Numbered from the stretch's first letter, positions 1-6,968 are shown. The stretch is DNA of 13,728 bases from Bacteroidota bacterium (GCA_018623785.1 JAAZVD010000014.1:1-13728); one strand, 5' to 3'. Numbers and translations: made by a program. The notes: a model not told the origin generated them from the sequence alone.

Positions 1-586
1 AATTGAATCCAAAACGATGCGCCAGCGGAGCAAACAGGTTAAGGGTTTCGCTCGCAATCCTGAACTGCTTGTGAGAGGGTAGGGAGCCCAATGTCTGCAT
101 ATTGTGCAGACGATCAGCAAACTTTACAAAGATGACCCGGATATCCGAGGCCATCGACAGCATCAGCTTGCGCACATTTTCAGCTTTCGTTACATCGCGC
201 GTCTCGAAAGCACCGGACATCTTGGTCAGACCGTCGATGATTTGCGCCAGTTTGTCACCGAAGGCCTCCCGGACAAAGTCCAAAGAGATCTCTGTATCCT
301 CGACTACATCATGAAGCAGTGCCGCAGCAACCCCCACGTCATCGAAGCCAACCTCCTCTACGTAAATGCGGGCCACGGCAAGGGGATGCGCCACATACAA
401 TTCTCCCGAGGCGCGACGGTCATTTCGGTGGGCCCAATAGCTGACCCGGAAGGCGCGACGTATGAATTCCTCATCCACAGAAGGCAAATGACTGCGGCAC
501 AGCTCGAGCAATTCTTCGAGCAGCACAGCATACTGGGTCTCAACCCGCAGATCGCTGCCTTTCAATATGGCGGAAGTTTCAATCAT
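1..586 (-). CDS. rel: Rel/SpoT-family (p)ppGpp synthetase/hydrolase, N-terminal part (runs off left edge)
   Basis: I read 195 codons from an ATG at 586 to the window edge, with no stop. The protein begins with a helical lead-in and then the HD hydrolase domain of RelA/SpoT enzymes. Visible signatures are the His of AHPLAVARI (residue 67), LLHDVVEDT (H92, D93, E96, D97) and FADRLHNMQTLGSLP (D158). Their spacing matches the metal and catalytic residues of bifunctional Rel proteins, so ppGpp hydrolysis should be intact; classical RelA has lost this motif. The segment ends near LNLFAPLAHRFGFN, so the synthetase, TGS and ACT domains would lie outside the window. An in-frame TAA four codons upstream makes this the first possible ATG. 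No Shine-Dalgarno is seen. The family controls the stringent response by making and degrading (p)ppGpp, which represses ribosomal operons such as the one next to it. Family assignment is firm; Rel versus SpoT naming is not. Confidence 0.93.
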   Translation of the reverse strand, partial: MIETSAILKGSDLRVETQYAVLLEELLELCRSHLPSVDEEFIRRAFRVSYWAHRNDRRASGELYVAHPLAVARIYVEEVGFDDVGVAAALLHDVVEDTEISLDFVREAFGDKLAQIIDGLTKMSGAFETRDVTKAENVRKLMLSMASDIRVIFVKFADRLHNMQTLGSLPSHKQFRIASETLNLFAPLAHRFGFN

Positions 587-597
587 AGCGTATCGGG

Positions 598-603
598 ATT
601 ATA
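598..603 (-). promoter_or_regulatory. Candidate -10 hexamer upstream of rel
   Basis: The minus strand carries a perfect TATAAT here, ending 11 bases before the rel ATG at 586. The hexamer 17 bases further upstream (621-626, TGGAAC) matches the sigma-70 -35 consensus at only three of six positions. The Bacteroidota-type TAnnTTTG box is not seen. If the site is active, transcription would start about four or five bases before the ATG, giving an almost leaderless mRNA. It may also be a chance match. Confidence 0.35.
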
Positions 604-678
604 CACCCAACGCTTTGGCTGTTCCACGAATAACAGCAGGGCAGCGACCGCCGGCGCGACCGGGTAGGCCCCAGCAGC

Positions 679-811
679 ACTCGCAGATCCCGGCAACACT
701 CGCGGATCCAGCCAACGCTCGCAAATCCAGCCGACACCCACAGATCCCGGCAGACGCTGCCAATCCAGCCGACACTCACAGATCCCGGCAGACGCTGCCA
801 ATCATACATGT
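679..811. repeat. Imperfect tandem repeat array, 18-20 bp monomer with 38-bp dimer period
   Basis: Six monomers and a partial seventh follow one another at 679-697, 698-716, 717-735, 736-755, 756-773, 774-793 and 794-803. They vary around ACTCGCAGATCCMGSCRAC. From 698 on, the pattern is a 38-bp dimer: units 698-735, 736-773 and 774-811. The last two agree at nearly every position for about 30 bp. Each of these two holds a small GGCAG-ACG-CTGCC hairpin (749-761 and 787-799). The array fills much of the spacer between the operon terminator and rel. Because 38 is not a multiple of three, a conserved coding repeat is unlikely. I cannot name a repeat family. Confidence 0.85.
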
Positions 812-845
812 CCTGCAGATCCTCCCCATCGGGCGAGATGATACC

Positions 846-882
846 AAAGAGAAAGGGGCGGGCGCCTGTGGCGCCCGCCCCT
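846..882 (-). terminator. Rho-independent terminator closing the ribosomal operon
   Basis: A perfect GC-rich inverted repeat (arms 855-866 and 870-881, loop TGT, plus one A-T pair at 854/882) gives a 13-bp stem. On the minus strand it is followed by TTTCTCTTTGG, a pyrimidine and T-rich tail. It begins 27 bases after the rplQ stop codon, which is where an intrinsic terminator is expected. It should separate most operon transcription from rel. The tail is not a pure T run, so some read-through is possible. Confidence 0.85.
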
Positions 883-909
883 ACTACTGTCCCGACAGAA
901 ATAAGCGGA

Positions 910-1677
910 TCAGGCGTCTTTATCCGTCTTCTCCTCTTCCTCTGGGGCCTGGACCTCGGCTTCGTCCGCAGTTGATTCCGTGGCAGGCGTCTCCGCTACG
1001 GCTTCTTCAGACGCCGGTACTTCAGCAGCTGGCTCCTCAGCCTCCTCGGTCGCCGGGGCCTCCGCTACGGTATCTTCCGAGGCCTCTTCAGCCACCGCTT
1101 CTTCAGCTGCTGATTCTTCAACTGCTGGAGACTCGTCCGTGCTCTCTTCAGCCGACTCCTCTGCAGATGCCTCTGCTTCCTCAGCAGTGACCTCGTCCGA
1201 AGCAAGTGTCTCGGAAGTGGCTTCGGCTGCCGCTGCTGCCGCACCAGATCCGCCGCGACGACGTCCAGCACGACGCGTTTTCTTGCCGGACCCACTACTC
1301 GAACCGAATGGTTTGACGTCGTTGTAATCGACGAATTCGACGATGGCCATTTCAGCAGAGTCGCCTGCACGTTGTCCGAGTTTGACGATGCGCAGATAAC
1401 CGCCCGGGCGATCCTTGATCTTGTCAGCAATTTCCGTGAACAGCTCGGTTACCGCATGCTTGTCTTGCAAGTGGCGGAAAACCTCGCGGCGGTTGTGCAT
1501 GCTGTCGTTCTTGGCACGGTTGATGACCGGCTCAGCATACTGACGCAAGGCCTTGGCCTTGGTCAGCGTCGTTGTGATCCGTTTGTGTCGGACAAGCGCA
1601 GTCGTCATCGAGGACAGGGTTGCTTTACGATGCGAAGCCGTGCGTCCGAGTTTGAATCCTTTTTTCTGGTGTCTCAT
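910..1677 (-). CDS. rplQ: 50S ribosomal protein L17 with long Ala/Glu-rich C-terminal extension
   Basis: L17 is a large-subunit protein near the peptide exit tunnel. Residues 1-120 are a normal L17 core, from MRHQKKGFKLGRTASHRKA through RPGGYLRIVKLGQRAGDSAEM to the conserved IVEFVDYN. The family is usually about 115-130 residues; this one has 255. After the core come a short basic linker (about 131-142, rich in Lys and Arg) and a low-complexity tail (about 146-255) of Ala, Glu, Ser, Thr and Pro with almost no basic residues. The tail is probably disordered and strongly acidic. The reading frame continues without interruption, so this is not a frameshift artefact. The gene follows rpoA after 38 bases and is the last gene before the terminator. 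It has no visible Shine-Dalgarno. The function of the tail is unknown to me. Confidence 0.97.
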   Translation of the reverse strand: MRHQKKGFKLGRTASHRKATLSSMTTALVRHKRITTTLTKAKALRQYAEPVINRAKNDSMHNRREVFRHLQDKHAVTELFTEIADKIKDRPGGYLRIVKLGQRAGDSAEMAIVEFVDYNDVKPFGSSSGSGKKTRRAGRRRGGSGAAAAAAEATSETLASDEVTAEEAEASAEESAEESTDESPAVEESAAEEAVAEEASEDTVAEAPATEEAEEPAAEVPASEEAVAETPATESTADEAEVQAPEEEEKTDKDA

Positions 1678-1715
1678 GGTATTGAATCAATTGTCGTCCA
1701 CCAGGGACGCTTGGC

Positions 1716-2699
1716 TTATCCTTTGACGTCTTCGAGGAATCGATCGACATCCATGCCGAACGACAAATTGCGCTCTTCGATGACGGCCAGCAGTTCCTGT
1801 AGGGACTTACGCCCGAAGTTGCGGAATTTGAGCATTTCCGACTCTTCGCGGCGTACGAGGTCACCGATGGTTTTGATGTTGGCCGCCTTGAGGCAGTTGT
1901 GGGCGCGCACAGAGAGATCAAGCTCGTCAACCGACTGGTTCAAAAGCTCGCGTACCCGCTGTACTTCTGCGTCGACTTCCTTCTCTTCCTCGGTCGGCTG
2001 CGGCTCCTGGTCCATCTTGATGAACAAGTTCACATGGTCGCGCATGATTTGCGCCGCAGCGGCTAGAGCATCTTCGGGAACGACGGAGCCATCCGTTGTT
2101 ACCTCGATGGTAAGCGCTTCAAAGTCGATTTTCTCACCGACACGGGTCTGATTGACCGTGTAGCGGACGTTTTTGATGGGGGTGAAGATGGCATCCATGG
2201 CCACTACCCCGATCGGGTCATCGGCGCGTTTGTTTTCCTCTCCCGGAACGTATCCCCGGCCACGCTCCATGCGCAGTTCTACGGCAAAGCTGGTGCCTTC
2301 CGAAACCGTCGCAATGTGATGGTCTGGGTTGAGGACCTCGTAGTCGCTCGTAGCGCCGGCAATATCCTTGGCCGTCCATGCTCCAGGTCCCTTCACGATG
2401 AAGCTGATGTTGCCATCGTTGCCCTCGCTTGAGCGAAAGCGCACGCCTTTGAGGTTCAAGATGATGTCAGCAACATCTTCCGTCACGCCTTCCAGCGTGG
2501 AGAACTCATGCTGCACACCATCAATCTTGACGGCTGTGATGGCAATCCCCTGCAGGGAGGACAGCAGCACACGACGAAGGGCGTTCCCAATCGTTACCCC
2601 GAAACCGCGCTCCAGCGGCTGGATGACAAAGCGTCCATACGTTTCGGTCGTCTCTTCCAGTTCGACACCGTCGGGCATCTGGATCGAGTAAGTGCTCAT
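1716..2699 (-). CDS. rpoA: DNA-directed RNA polymerase subunit alpha
   Basis: The 327-residue product is a full alpha subunit. The N-terminal dimerisation domain shows the conserved LERGFGVTIGNALRRVLLSS (29-48) that nucleates beta/beta-prime assembly. An acidic linker (about 229-255) leads to the C-terminal domain, where LSVRAHNCLKAANIKTIGDL carries R265, N268, C269, L270 and K271, and NFGRKS carries G296, K298 and S299. These coincide in number with the E. coli residues that bind UP-element DNA, so that activity should be retained. I start at MSTYSIQMPDG; a longer frame to 2747 adds 16 residues with no family resemblance. It sits between rpsD (91-base spacer) and rplQ, the classical alpha-operon place. 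No Shine-Dalgarno is seen before the ATG. Confidence 0.98.
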   Translation of the reverse strand: MSTYSIQMPDGVELEETTETYGRFVIQPLERGFGVTIGNALRRVLLSSLQGIAITAVKIDGVQHEFSTLEGVTEDVADIILNLKGVRFRSSEGNDGNISFIVKGPGAWTAKDIAGATSDYEVLNPDHHIATVSEGTSFAVELRMERGRGYVPGEENKRADDPIGVVAMDAIFTPIKNVRYTVNQTRVGEKIDFEALTIEVTTDGSVVPEDALAAAAQIMRDHVNLFIKMDQEPQPTEEEKEVDAEVQRVRELLNQSVDELDLSVRAHNCLKAANIKTIGDLVRREESEMLKFRNFGRKSLQELLAVIEERNLSFGMDVDRFLEDVKG

Positions 2700-2790
2700 A
2701 GCAGATTGATCTCTGATAAGTGATCTGAATGCGACTTGCTGCGCCAATGATGCGGCTGCAGCCCGTCGCCCGTAGTAGAATCAGGAAGAA

Positions 2791-3393
2791 TTACTTGGAG
2801 TAGAGCTCGACGATGAGCTGCTCCTTGATATTCTCCGGGATGTCTTCACGGTTGGGGTAATCGAGGAACTTGCCCTGCAGAAGCTTGTGATCAACTTCAA
2901 GCCAGGGGAAGACCTTGCGCGTGCGATCCATCGCGTCGGAAACGAGCGACAGATTACGGCTCTTCGGGCGCATGGCCACCATATCACCGCCGCGGAGCTG
3001 TGCCGACGGAATGTTGACTACACGACCGTTGACCATGATGTGGCCATGGTTGACCAACTGGCGAGCCTGACGGCGTGTACGCGCAAAACCGAGACGGAAA
3101 ACCGTATTGTCGAGACGCGCCTCAAGAAACTTGAGCAGGTTCTCACCTGTGACGCCTTTCTTGCTTGCGGCTTTCTCGAAGGTTTTGCGGAATTGACGCT
3201 CAAGAACACCGTAGGTGTACTTCGCTTTTTGCTTTTCCTTGAGCTGGACGGCGTAATCGCTCTCCTTGCGGCGGCGATTACGACCATGTTGCCCCGGAGG
3301 ATGGGGCTTGCGCTCTAGCGCTTTGGAAGGGCCAAAAATCGGCTCCTTGAAGCGGCGCGCGATTTTCTGTTTGGGGCCTCTATAACGGGCCAT
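2791..3393 (-). CDS. rpsD: 30S ribosomal protein S4, cysteine-free form
   Basis: S4 nucleates assembly of the small-subunit body by binding 16S rRNA. The 200-residue product starts [20 protein letters not shown] and contains the S4 RNA-binding domain at about 92-155, with the family signature around [20 protein letters not shown] and [17 protein letters not shown]. There is no cysteine anywhere, so the N-terminal zinc knuckle of the C-plus form is absent. This start has one of the few Shine-Dalgarno-like stretches here (GAGAGGTAG, about 8-16 bases before the ATG). It lies 115 bases downstream of rpsK, in one of the longest spacers of the cluster. S4 is an established autogenous repressor in E. 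coli and B. subtilis, so that spacer is a reasonable place to look for control. Confidence 0.98.
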   Translation of the reverse strand: MARYRGPKQKIARRFKEPIFGPSKALERKPHPPGQHGRNRRRKESDYAVQLKEKQKAKYTYGVLERQFRKTFEKAASKKGVTGENLLKFLEARLDNTVFRLGFARTRRQARQLVNHGHIMVNGRVVNIPSAQLRGGDMVAMRPKSRNLSLVSDAMDRTRKVFPWLEVDHKLLQGKFLDYPNREDIPENIKEQLIVELYSK

Positions 3394-3475
3394 ATGTTTC
3401 TACCTCTCGTTTAGGGGGTTACCTGAACGTATGGACGCTTTTCCGCTGCCCATAGCCGGACTTAATCCCGAACCA

Positions 3476-3493
3476 CTGCTTCCGAGGAAGCAG
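3476..3493 (-). promoter_or_regulatory. Hairpin in rpsK-rpsD spacer, possible S4 leader element
   Basis: Arms 3476-3482 and 3487-3493 form a perfect 7-bp stem (CTGCTTC/GAAGCAG) closing a four-base loop (CTCG on the mRNA strand). The hairpin lies 15 bases after the rpsK stop and about 80 bases before the rpsD ATG, inside a 115-base spacer. No T run follows, so it is not a classical terminator. It could be a processing or stability element or part of an autoregulatory leader. I cannot fold the whole spacer reliably by eye. Confidence 0.4.
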
Positions 3494-3508
3494 ATCGTGC
3501 CAATCGCG

Positions 3509-3907
3509 TCAGACGCGACGGCGTTTCGGGGGCCGGCAGCCATTGTGGGGAACAGGAGTGACATCGCGGATCGTTGCAATCTCAAGGCCTACAGCCGAGA
3601 GAGCACGAACAGCGGACTCACGACCGGATCCGGGACCTTTGACGAATACTTCCACGCGGCGCAGACCGAGGTCGTGAGCTTCTTTTCCGGCAGCCGAAGC
3701 GGCTACCTCTGCAGCGTAAGGAGTGTTCTTACGGCTGCCCTTGAAGCCCATTTTACCCGAGCTGGCCCAGGAAATCGTATTCCCGTACTGATCCGTGAGC
3801 GTGATTTGCACGTTGTTGAACGTCGCCTTGATGTGAGCCTGTCCATTGGACTCAACAACCACGTTCTTTTTGCGTGCGCGTCCTCCGCCCCGTTGTCTTT
3901 TAGCCAT
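3509..3907 (-). CDS. rpsK: 30S ribosomal protein S11
   Basis: S11 forms part of the small-subunit platform near the E site and the mRNA exit. The 132-residue product has the usual basic, flexible N-terminus ([14 protein letters not shown]), the core [20 protein letters not shown] (29-48), the [14 protein letters not shown] segment (90-103) and the highly conserved end [19 protein letters not shown]. Length and ends match the family, so it is complete. It follows rpsM after 48 bases and precedes rpsD. The spacer before it has no Shine-Dalgarno. Confidence 0.98.
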   Translation of the reverse strand: MAKRQRGGGRARKKNVVVESNGQAHIKATFNNVQITLTDQYGNTISWASSGKMGFKGSRKNTPYAAEVAASAAGKEAHDLGLRRVEVFVKGPGSGRESAVRALSAVGLEIATIRDVTPVPHNGCRPPKRRRV

Positions 3908-3955
3908 GGTGTTTTGGGATGGTTGAACTGTCCTACCAAAAGGCAGGGATGAACA

Positions 3956-4336
3956 TTACTTGCGCGGTGCGGCCTTCTTGCCGGCTACCGTCTTCTTCTT
4001 GCCCTTGCGGGTGCGTGCGTTGGTCTGCGTGCGCTGACCACGAACAGGGAGTCCGCGACGATGGCGCAGGCCACGATAGCAGCCGATATCCATCAAACGC
4101 TTGATGTTCAGCTGAATTTCTGTGCGCAGGTTACCCTCAACGACGTATTCGTCTTCGATGAGCTTACGGATGGCTTTGGTCTGGGCTTCCGTCCAGTTCT
4201 CCGGACGCTCGTCCGGATCGACATCACAGCGCGTGAGAATCTCAATGGCGCGGGGACGACCGACTCCAAAGATGGCGGTCAGGGCAATTTCGCCCCGCTT
4301 CTTGACGTTAAGGTCTTGTCCTGCAATTCGTGGCAT
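3956..4336 (-). CDS. rpsM: 30S ribosomal protein S13
   Basis: S13 sits in the head of the small subunit, contacts the P-site tRNA and makes intersubunit bridges with L5. The 126-residue product begins [20 protein letters not shown], has the helix-two-turn-helix core with [12 protein letters not shown], and shows the signature [15 protein letters not shown] at 89-103. The tail from about 104 is strongly basic ([16 protein letters not shown]), as expected for the extension that reaches toward tRNA. It follows rpmJ after 36 bases, the usual neighbour order. No Shine-Dalgarno is seen. Confidence 0.98.
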   Translation of the reverse strand: MPRIAGQDLNVKKRGEIALTAIFGVGRPRAIEILTRCDVDPDERPENWTEAQTKAIRKLIEDEYVVEGNLRTEIQLNIKRLMDIGCYRGLRHRRGLPVRGQRTQTNARTRKGKKKTVAGKKAAPRK

Positions 4337-4372
4337 GGGTCCAACGATAAAGCGCGGGATCAGGCACGGGGC

Positions 4373-4489
4373 CTATCCCTGACGCTGTTTGTGTTTCGGG
4401 TTCTTTTTGTTGATCACGTAAACGCGGCCTTTTCGACGCACGATTTTGTCGTCGGAACTGCGTTTTTTGACACTTGCACGCACTTTCAT
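4373..4489 (-). CDS. rpmJ: 50S ribosomal protein L36, zinc-free (C-minus) form
   Basis: I read this short gene directly from the sequence: ATG at 4489, TAG at 4373-4375, 38 codons. The product starts [20 protein letters not shown] and ends with [15 protein letters not shown], the family's hallmark C-terminus. The three cysteines of the zinc-ribbon form are all replaced: SSDD stands where the Cys-x-x-Cys pair should be, and Asn replaces the third. It is therefore the zinc-independent type. L36 is a small 23S rRNA-binding protein near the base of the L7/L12 stalk. It lies between infA (123-base spacer) and rpsM (36 bases), the standard position. Confidence 0.96.
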   Translation of the reverse strand: MKVRASVKKRSSDDKIVRRKGRVYVINKKNPKHKQRQG

Positions 4490-4574
4490 GTCAATCGGGG
4501 TGTTTCGGGAGCGCACCGAGGCGCGTGCCCATTTTTGGTTCTAGCCTATTCTGTACGCATCGATCACCGCTCGG

Positions 4575-4593
4575 TTCACAATGCGTTTGTGAA
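4575..4593. repeat. Perfect 7-bp inverted repeat in infA-rpmJ spacer
   Basis: TTCACAA (4575-4581) and TTGTGAA (4587-4593) flank a five-base centre TGCGT. The element lies in the 123-base spacer 4490-4612, the longest within the cluster. It could be an RNA hairpin between infA and the alpha-operon genes or a dimeric DNA-binding site for a regulator. I found no convincing promoter beside it, and nothing else recognisable in this spacer. Confidence 0.5.
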
Positions 4594-4612
4594 GCTTTAT
4601 TGCAGCGAGGAT

Positions 4613-4831
4613 CTACTTATAGCGGTAAACAATCCGCCCTTTGGACAGGTCGTACGGTGAGAGTTCAACTTTCACACGGTCGCCCGGCAGGATCTTGATG
4701 AAATACATCCGCATCTTACCGGAAAGGAGACCCAAAATTTCGTGACCGTTTTCCAGGCGGACACGGAACTGGGCATTGGGAAGTGCTTCGATAACTTCGC
4801 CATCCTGTTCAATGGGCTTTTGCTTAGCCAT
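4613..4831 (-). CDS. infA: Translation initiation factor IF-1
   Basis: IF-1 binds the A site of the small subunit and works with IF-2 and IF-3 during initiation. The 72-residue product is a single OB-fold. It begins [20 protein letters not shown], has [33 protein letters not shown], and ends with the typical [19 protein letters not shown] use the ATG at 4831, which gives the canonical N-terminus; a frame extending to 4882 adds 17 unrelated residues and runs inside map. The start overlaps the end of map by 8 bases (4824-4831) and no Shine-Dalgarno is visible, so re-initiation after map translation is plausible. Confidence 0.98.
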   Translation of the reverse strand: MAKQKPIEQDGEVIEALPNAQFRVRLENGHEILGLLSGKMRMYFIKILPGDRVKVELSPYDLSKGRIVYRYK

Positions 4832-5645
4832 GTACTGCTGTTGATGTCTGTTCGTAAGGTAGCTCGTCGAGGACGGCCTCAATGTAGCTGAAAGTGGTCA
4901 GGATCTCGGCCTCTCCGGGGCGTACGGCAACCATATGCTCATAATGGGCTGATGGCAGCGAATCAGCTGTCTTTACGGTCCATCCATCTCCTTCCGTTCG
5001 GACAGTTGCCGTACCTCTGTTGATCATGGGCTCGATGCACATGGTCAACCGCGTCTTTAGTTTTCTGCCGCTGCCGGGCCGTCCAAAGTTGGGGACCTGC
5101 GGATCTTCGTGGAGATTGCGACCAATACCGTGACCCACGAGGTCCTTGACCACGCCGTAACCCCGGGCCTCACAGTGATTCTGCACGGCTGCACCAACGT
5201 CACCGAGGCGATTGCCCGTCGTAGCCTGACCGATAGCCAGCATCAGTGACTCATAGGTGGTCGTCAGGAGCGCCTTTGTATCGTCCGAGATCCGACCTAC
5301 CGCAAAGGTGTAGGCACTGTCTCCGTAGAATCCATCCAAGTAAACGCCGCAATCAGCCGACAGAATATCCCCTTCTTTCAAGGGCTCATCAGTCGGTATG
5401 CCATGCACCACCTGATCGTTGACGGACGTGCAAAGGGTGGCCGGAAAAATCAGGCTACCCACTTTGTACCCCTTGAAGGCTGGCTCGGCGCCGTGGTCCC
5501 GAATGTACTCCTCGGCTAATCGGTCCAGCTCCTTGGTCGTCACTCCCGGCGCAATGCGGGCAGCCACCTCTCCCAGTGTCCGACCGACCAAGTCGGCGGA
5601 CGCCTTCAGACGGGCAATATCCGTGTCGCTTTTGAGGTGAACCAT
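4824..5645 (-). CDS. map: Methionine aminopeptidase, type I
   Basis: The enzyme removes the initiator methionine from nascent proteins when the second residue is small. The 273-residue product has the pita-bread fold without an N-terminal extension (type Ia). All key residues are present: H81 (VVHGIP), metal ligands D98 (SADCGV), D109 (GFYGDSA), H172 (GHGIG), E205 (CIEPMIN) and E236 (HYEHM). The spacing follows E. coli H79, D97, D108, H171, E204 and E235. A tail of about 20 residues follows the catalytic core. It starts 9 bases after the secY stop and overlaps infA by 8 bases, so the three are probably translated from one message. No adk gene stands between secY and map. Confidence 0.98.
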   Translation of the reverse strand: MVHLKSDTDIARLKASADLVGRTLGEVAARIAPGVTTKELDRLAEEYIRDHGAEPAFKGYKVGSLIFPATLCTSVNDQVVHGIPTDEPLKEGDILSADCGVYLDGFYGDSAYTFAVGRISDDTKALLTTTYESLMLAIGQATTGNRLGDVGAAVQNHCEARGYGVVKDLVGHGIGRNLHEDPQVPNFGRPGSGRKLKTRLTMCIEPMINRGTATVRTEGDGWTVKTADSLPSAHYEHMVAVRPGEAEILTTFSYIEAVLDELPYEQTSTAVHG

Positions 5646-5654
5646 CGGTATTGC

Positions 5655-6968
5655 CTAGCGTCGCCCGCGGACGCGTCCGGACTTCATGAATCCATCGTAG
5701 TGTCGCATCAGAAGATGGCTTTCCACCTGCTGCAACGTGTCAAGGGTCACTCCCACGAGAATGAGCAGCGAAGTACCACCGAAGAACTGAGCGAACCCGT
5801 AGGTCACGCCGAACTGGATGGCGAAGGCCGGGAAGATGGCCACGAGACCGAGGAAAATCGATCCGGGCAGCGTGATACGCGTCAGGATGTTATCGATGAA
5901 CTCGGAGGTCTGCTTGCCCGGACGAATACCCGGAACGAAACCACCCTGGCGCTTCATCGTGTCCGCCATCTCCTTCGGGTTCACAGCAATGGCCGTGTAG
6001 AAGTAGGTGAAGAACACACAGATCACGAAGAAGATAGACGAATACCCCCACGAGGAGATATCGGTAAAGAAGACACCCATCTGCTGCATGAACGCCGACT
6101 CTGGAAACATGGTCGCAAACGTAGCGGGCACGAACATGATCGACTGGGCGAAGATGATCGGCATCACACCAGCTGCGTTGACCTTGAGCGGCAGGTACTG
6201 TGTCGAGCCGCCGTACACCTTGCGGCCTACTACGCGCTTGGCGTACTGCACTGGAACTCGGCGTGTCCCCTGCGTGACCAGTACGACTCCGGCAGTTACA
6301 AGACCCAGAACTCCGATCTCAAGCAGGAAGATGAACAGGTTGTTCGAGAGCTCAAACTCATTGAGCAGCGAGGTCGGCAGGAAGGCTACGATACCGATCA
6401 TGATGATCAGCGAGATACCGTTCCCGATTCCGTTCTCCGTGATGCGCTCACCGAGCCACATGACGAACATGGTGCCTGACGTGAGTACGATAACCGTCGA
6501 GATCATGAAGAATGTCTCGCCGATCACGATGGCTTGGCCGGTTGCGCCGTACTGAAGGTTGATGGCAAACCCGATGGACTGCAGCGCCGTGACCAGGATC
6601 GTACCATAGCGCGTCAGCTGCGTGATCTTGCGTCGCCCCTCTTCCCCTTCTCGCTGAAGCTTCTGGAAGTACGGCACGACCGCACCCATCAGCTGGATGA
6701 CAATCGACGCCGTGATATAGGGCATGATACCCAAGGCAAAAATGCCAGCGGCACTGAAAGCTCCTCCGACAAAGAGGTCAAGCAGTCCCAAAAGGTTGTT
6801 GGGGTCGGCATTGGCGTTGATCTCTGCCAGGGCGCTTGCATCTACACCCGGCAGCGTCACAAAGGCGCCAAGACGGTAGATGACGAGCAGGCCGAGCGTG
6901 TAAAGGATGCGTCGGCGAAGCTCCTCGATCTTCCAGATATTGCGGATGCTCTCGGTAAATCCAGCCAT
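5655..6968 (-). CDS. secY: Protein translocase subunit SecY
   Basis: SecY is the membrane pore of the Sec translocon, working with SecE, SecG and the motor SecA or with ribosomes. The 437-residue product shows the ten-helix pattern of the family. Recognisable parts are the first helix (about 19-39), the plug region after TLPGVDASAL, GIMPYITASIVIQLM (80-94), the conserved cytoplasmic PYFQKLQREGEEGRRKITQL (99-118), NGIGNGISLIIM (179-190), the basic loop around RRVPVQYAKR (236-245), LKVNAAGVMPIIFAQS (261-276) and PGIRPGKQT (346-354) in the SecA- and ribosome-binding loop. The C-terminus is short and basic (SGRVRGRR). It is preceded by a 72-base spacer after rplO and has no visible Shine-Dalgarno. 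Confidence 0.98.
   Translation of the reverse strand: MAGFTESIRNIWKIEELRRRILYTLGLLVIYRLGAFVTLPGVDASALAEINANADPNNLLGLLDLFVGGAFSAAGIFALGIMPYITASIVIQLMGAVVPYFQKLQREGEEGRRKITQLTRYGTILVTALQSIGFAINLQYGATGQAIVIGETFFMISTVIVLTSGTMFVMWLGERITENGIGNGISLIIMIGIVAFLPTSLLNEFELSNNLFIFLLEIGVLGLVTAGVVLVTQGTRRVPVQYAKRVVGRKVYGGSTQYLPLKVNAAGVMPIIFAQSIMFVPATFATMFPESAFMQQMGVFFTDISSWGYSSIFFVICVFFTYFYTAIAVNPKEMADTMKRQGGFVPGIRPGKQTSEFIDNILTRITLPGSIFLGLVAIFPAFAIQFGVTYGFAQFFGGTSLLILVGVTLDTLQQVESHLLMRHYDGFMKSGRVRGRR

Noticed and set aside
679-811. CRISPR array
   Set aside because: Units follow each other without unique spacers, are only 18-20 bp and diverge in sequence; no cas gene is present.
567-1190. Plus-strand open frame of 207 codons rich in Pro, Gln and Leu
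   Set aside because: It is the antisense of rel upstream DNA, the repeat array, the terminator and the L17 acidic tail; composition follows those low-complexity stretches and no family is recognisable.
980-1327. Plus-strand open frame encoding a Ser/Ala-rich peptide
   Set aside because: It is exactly antisense to the Ala/Glu-rich tail of L17, whose codon pattern keeps the opposite strand open.
2700-2747. 16-codon N-terminal extension of the RNA polymerase alpha subunit
   Set aside because: Residues before MSTYSIQMPDG do not resemble the family, and starting at 2699 makes the key residues fall at the E. coli positions.
4832-4882. 17-codon N-terminal extension of IF-1
   Set aside because: It lies inside map and gives a non-family N-terminus; the ATG at 4831 gives a normal 72-residue IF-1.
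5646-5654. Expected adk gene between secY and map
   Set aside because: Only 9 bases separate the two genes; adk is simply absent from this position, as in many Bacteroidota, and is not a deletion I can demonstrate.
5637-6479. Plus-strand open frame of 280 codons
   Set aside because: It lies wholly antisense to secY, which has full family signatures; the peptide shows no recognisable domain.
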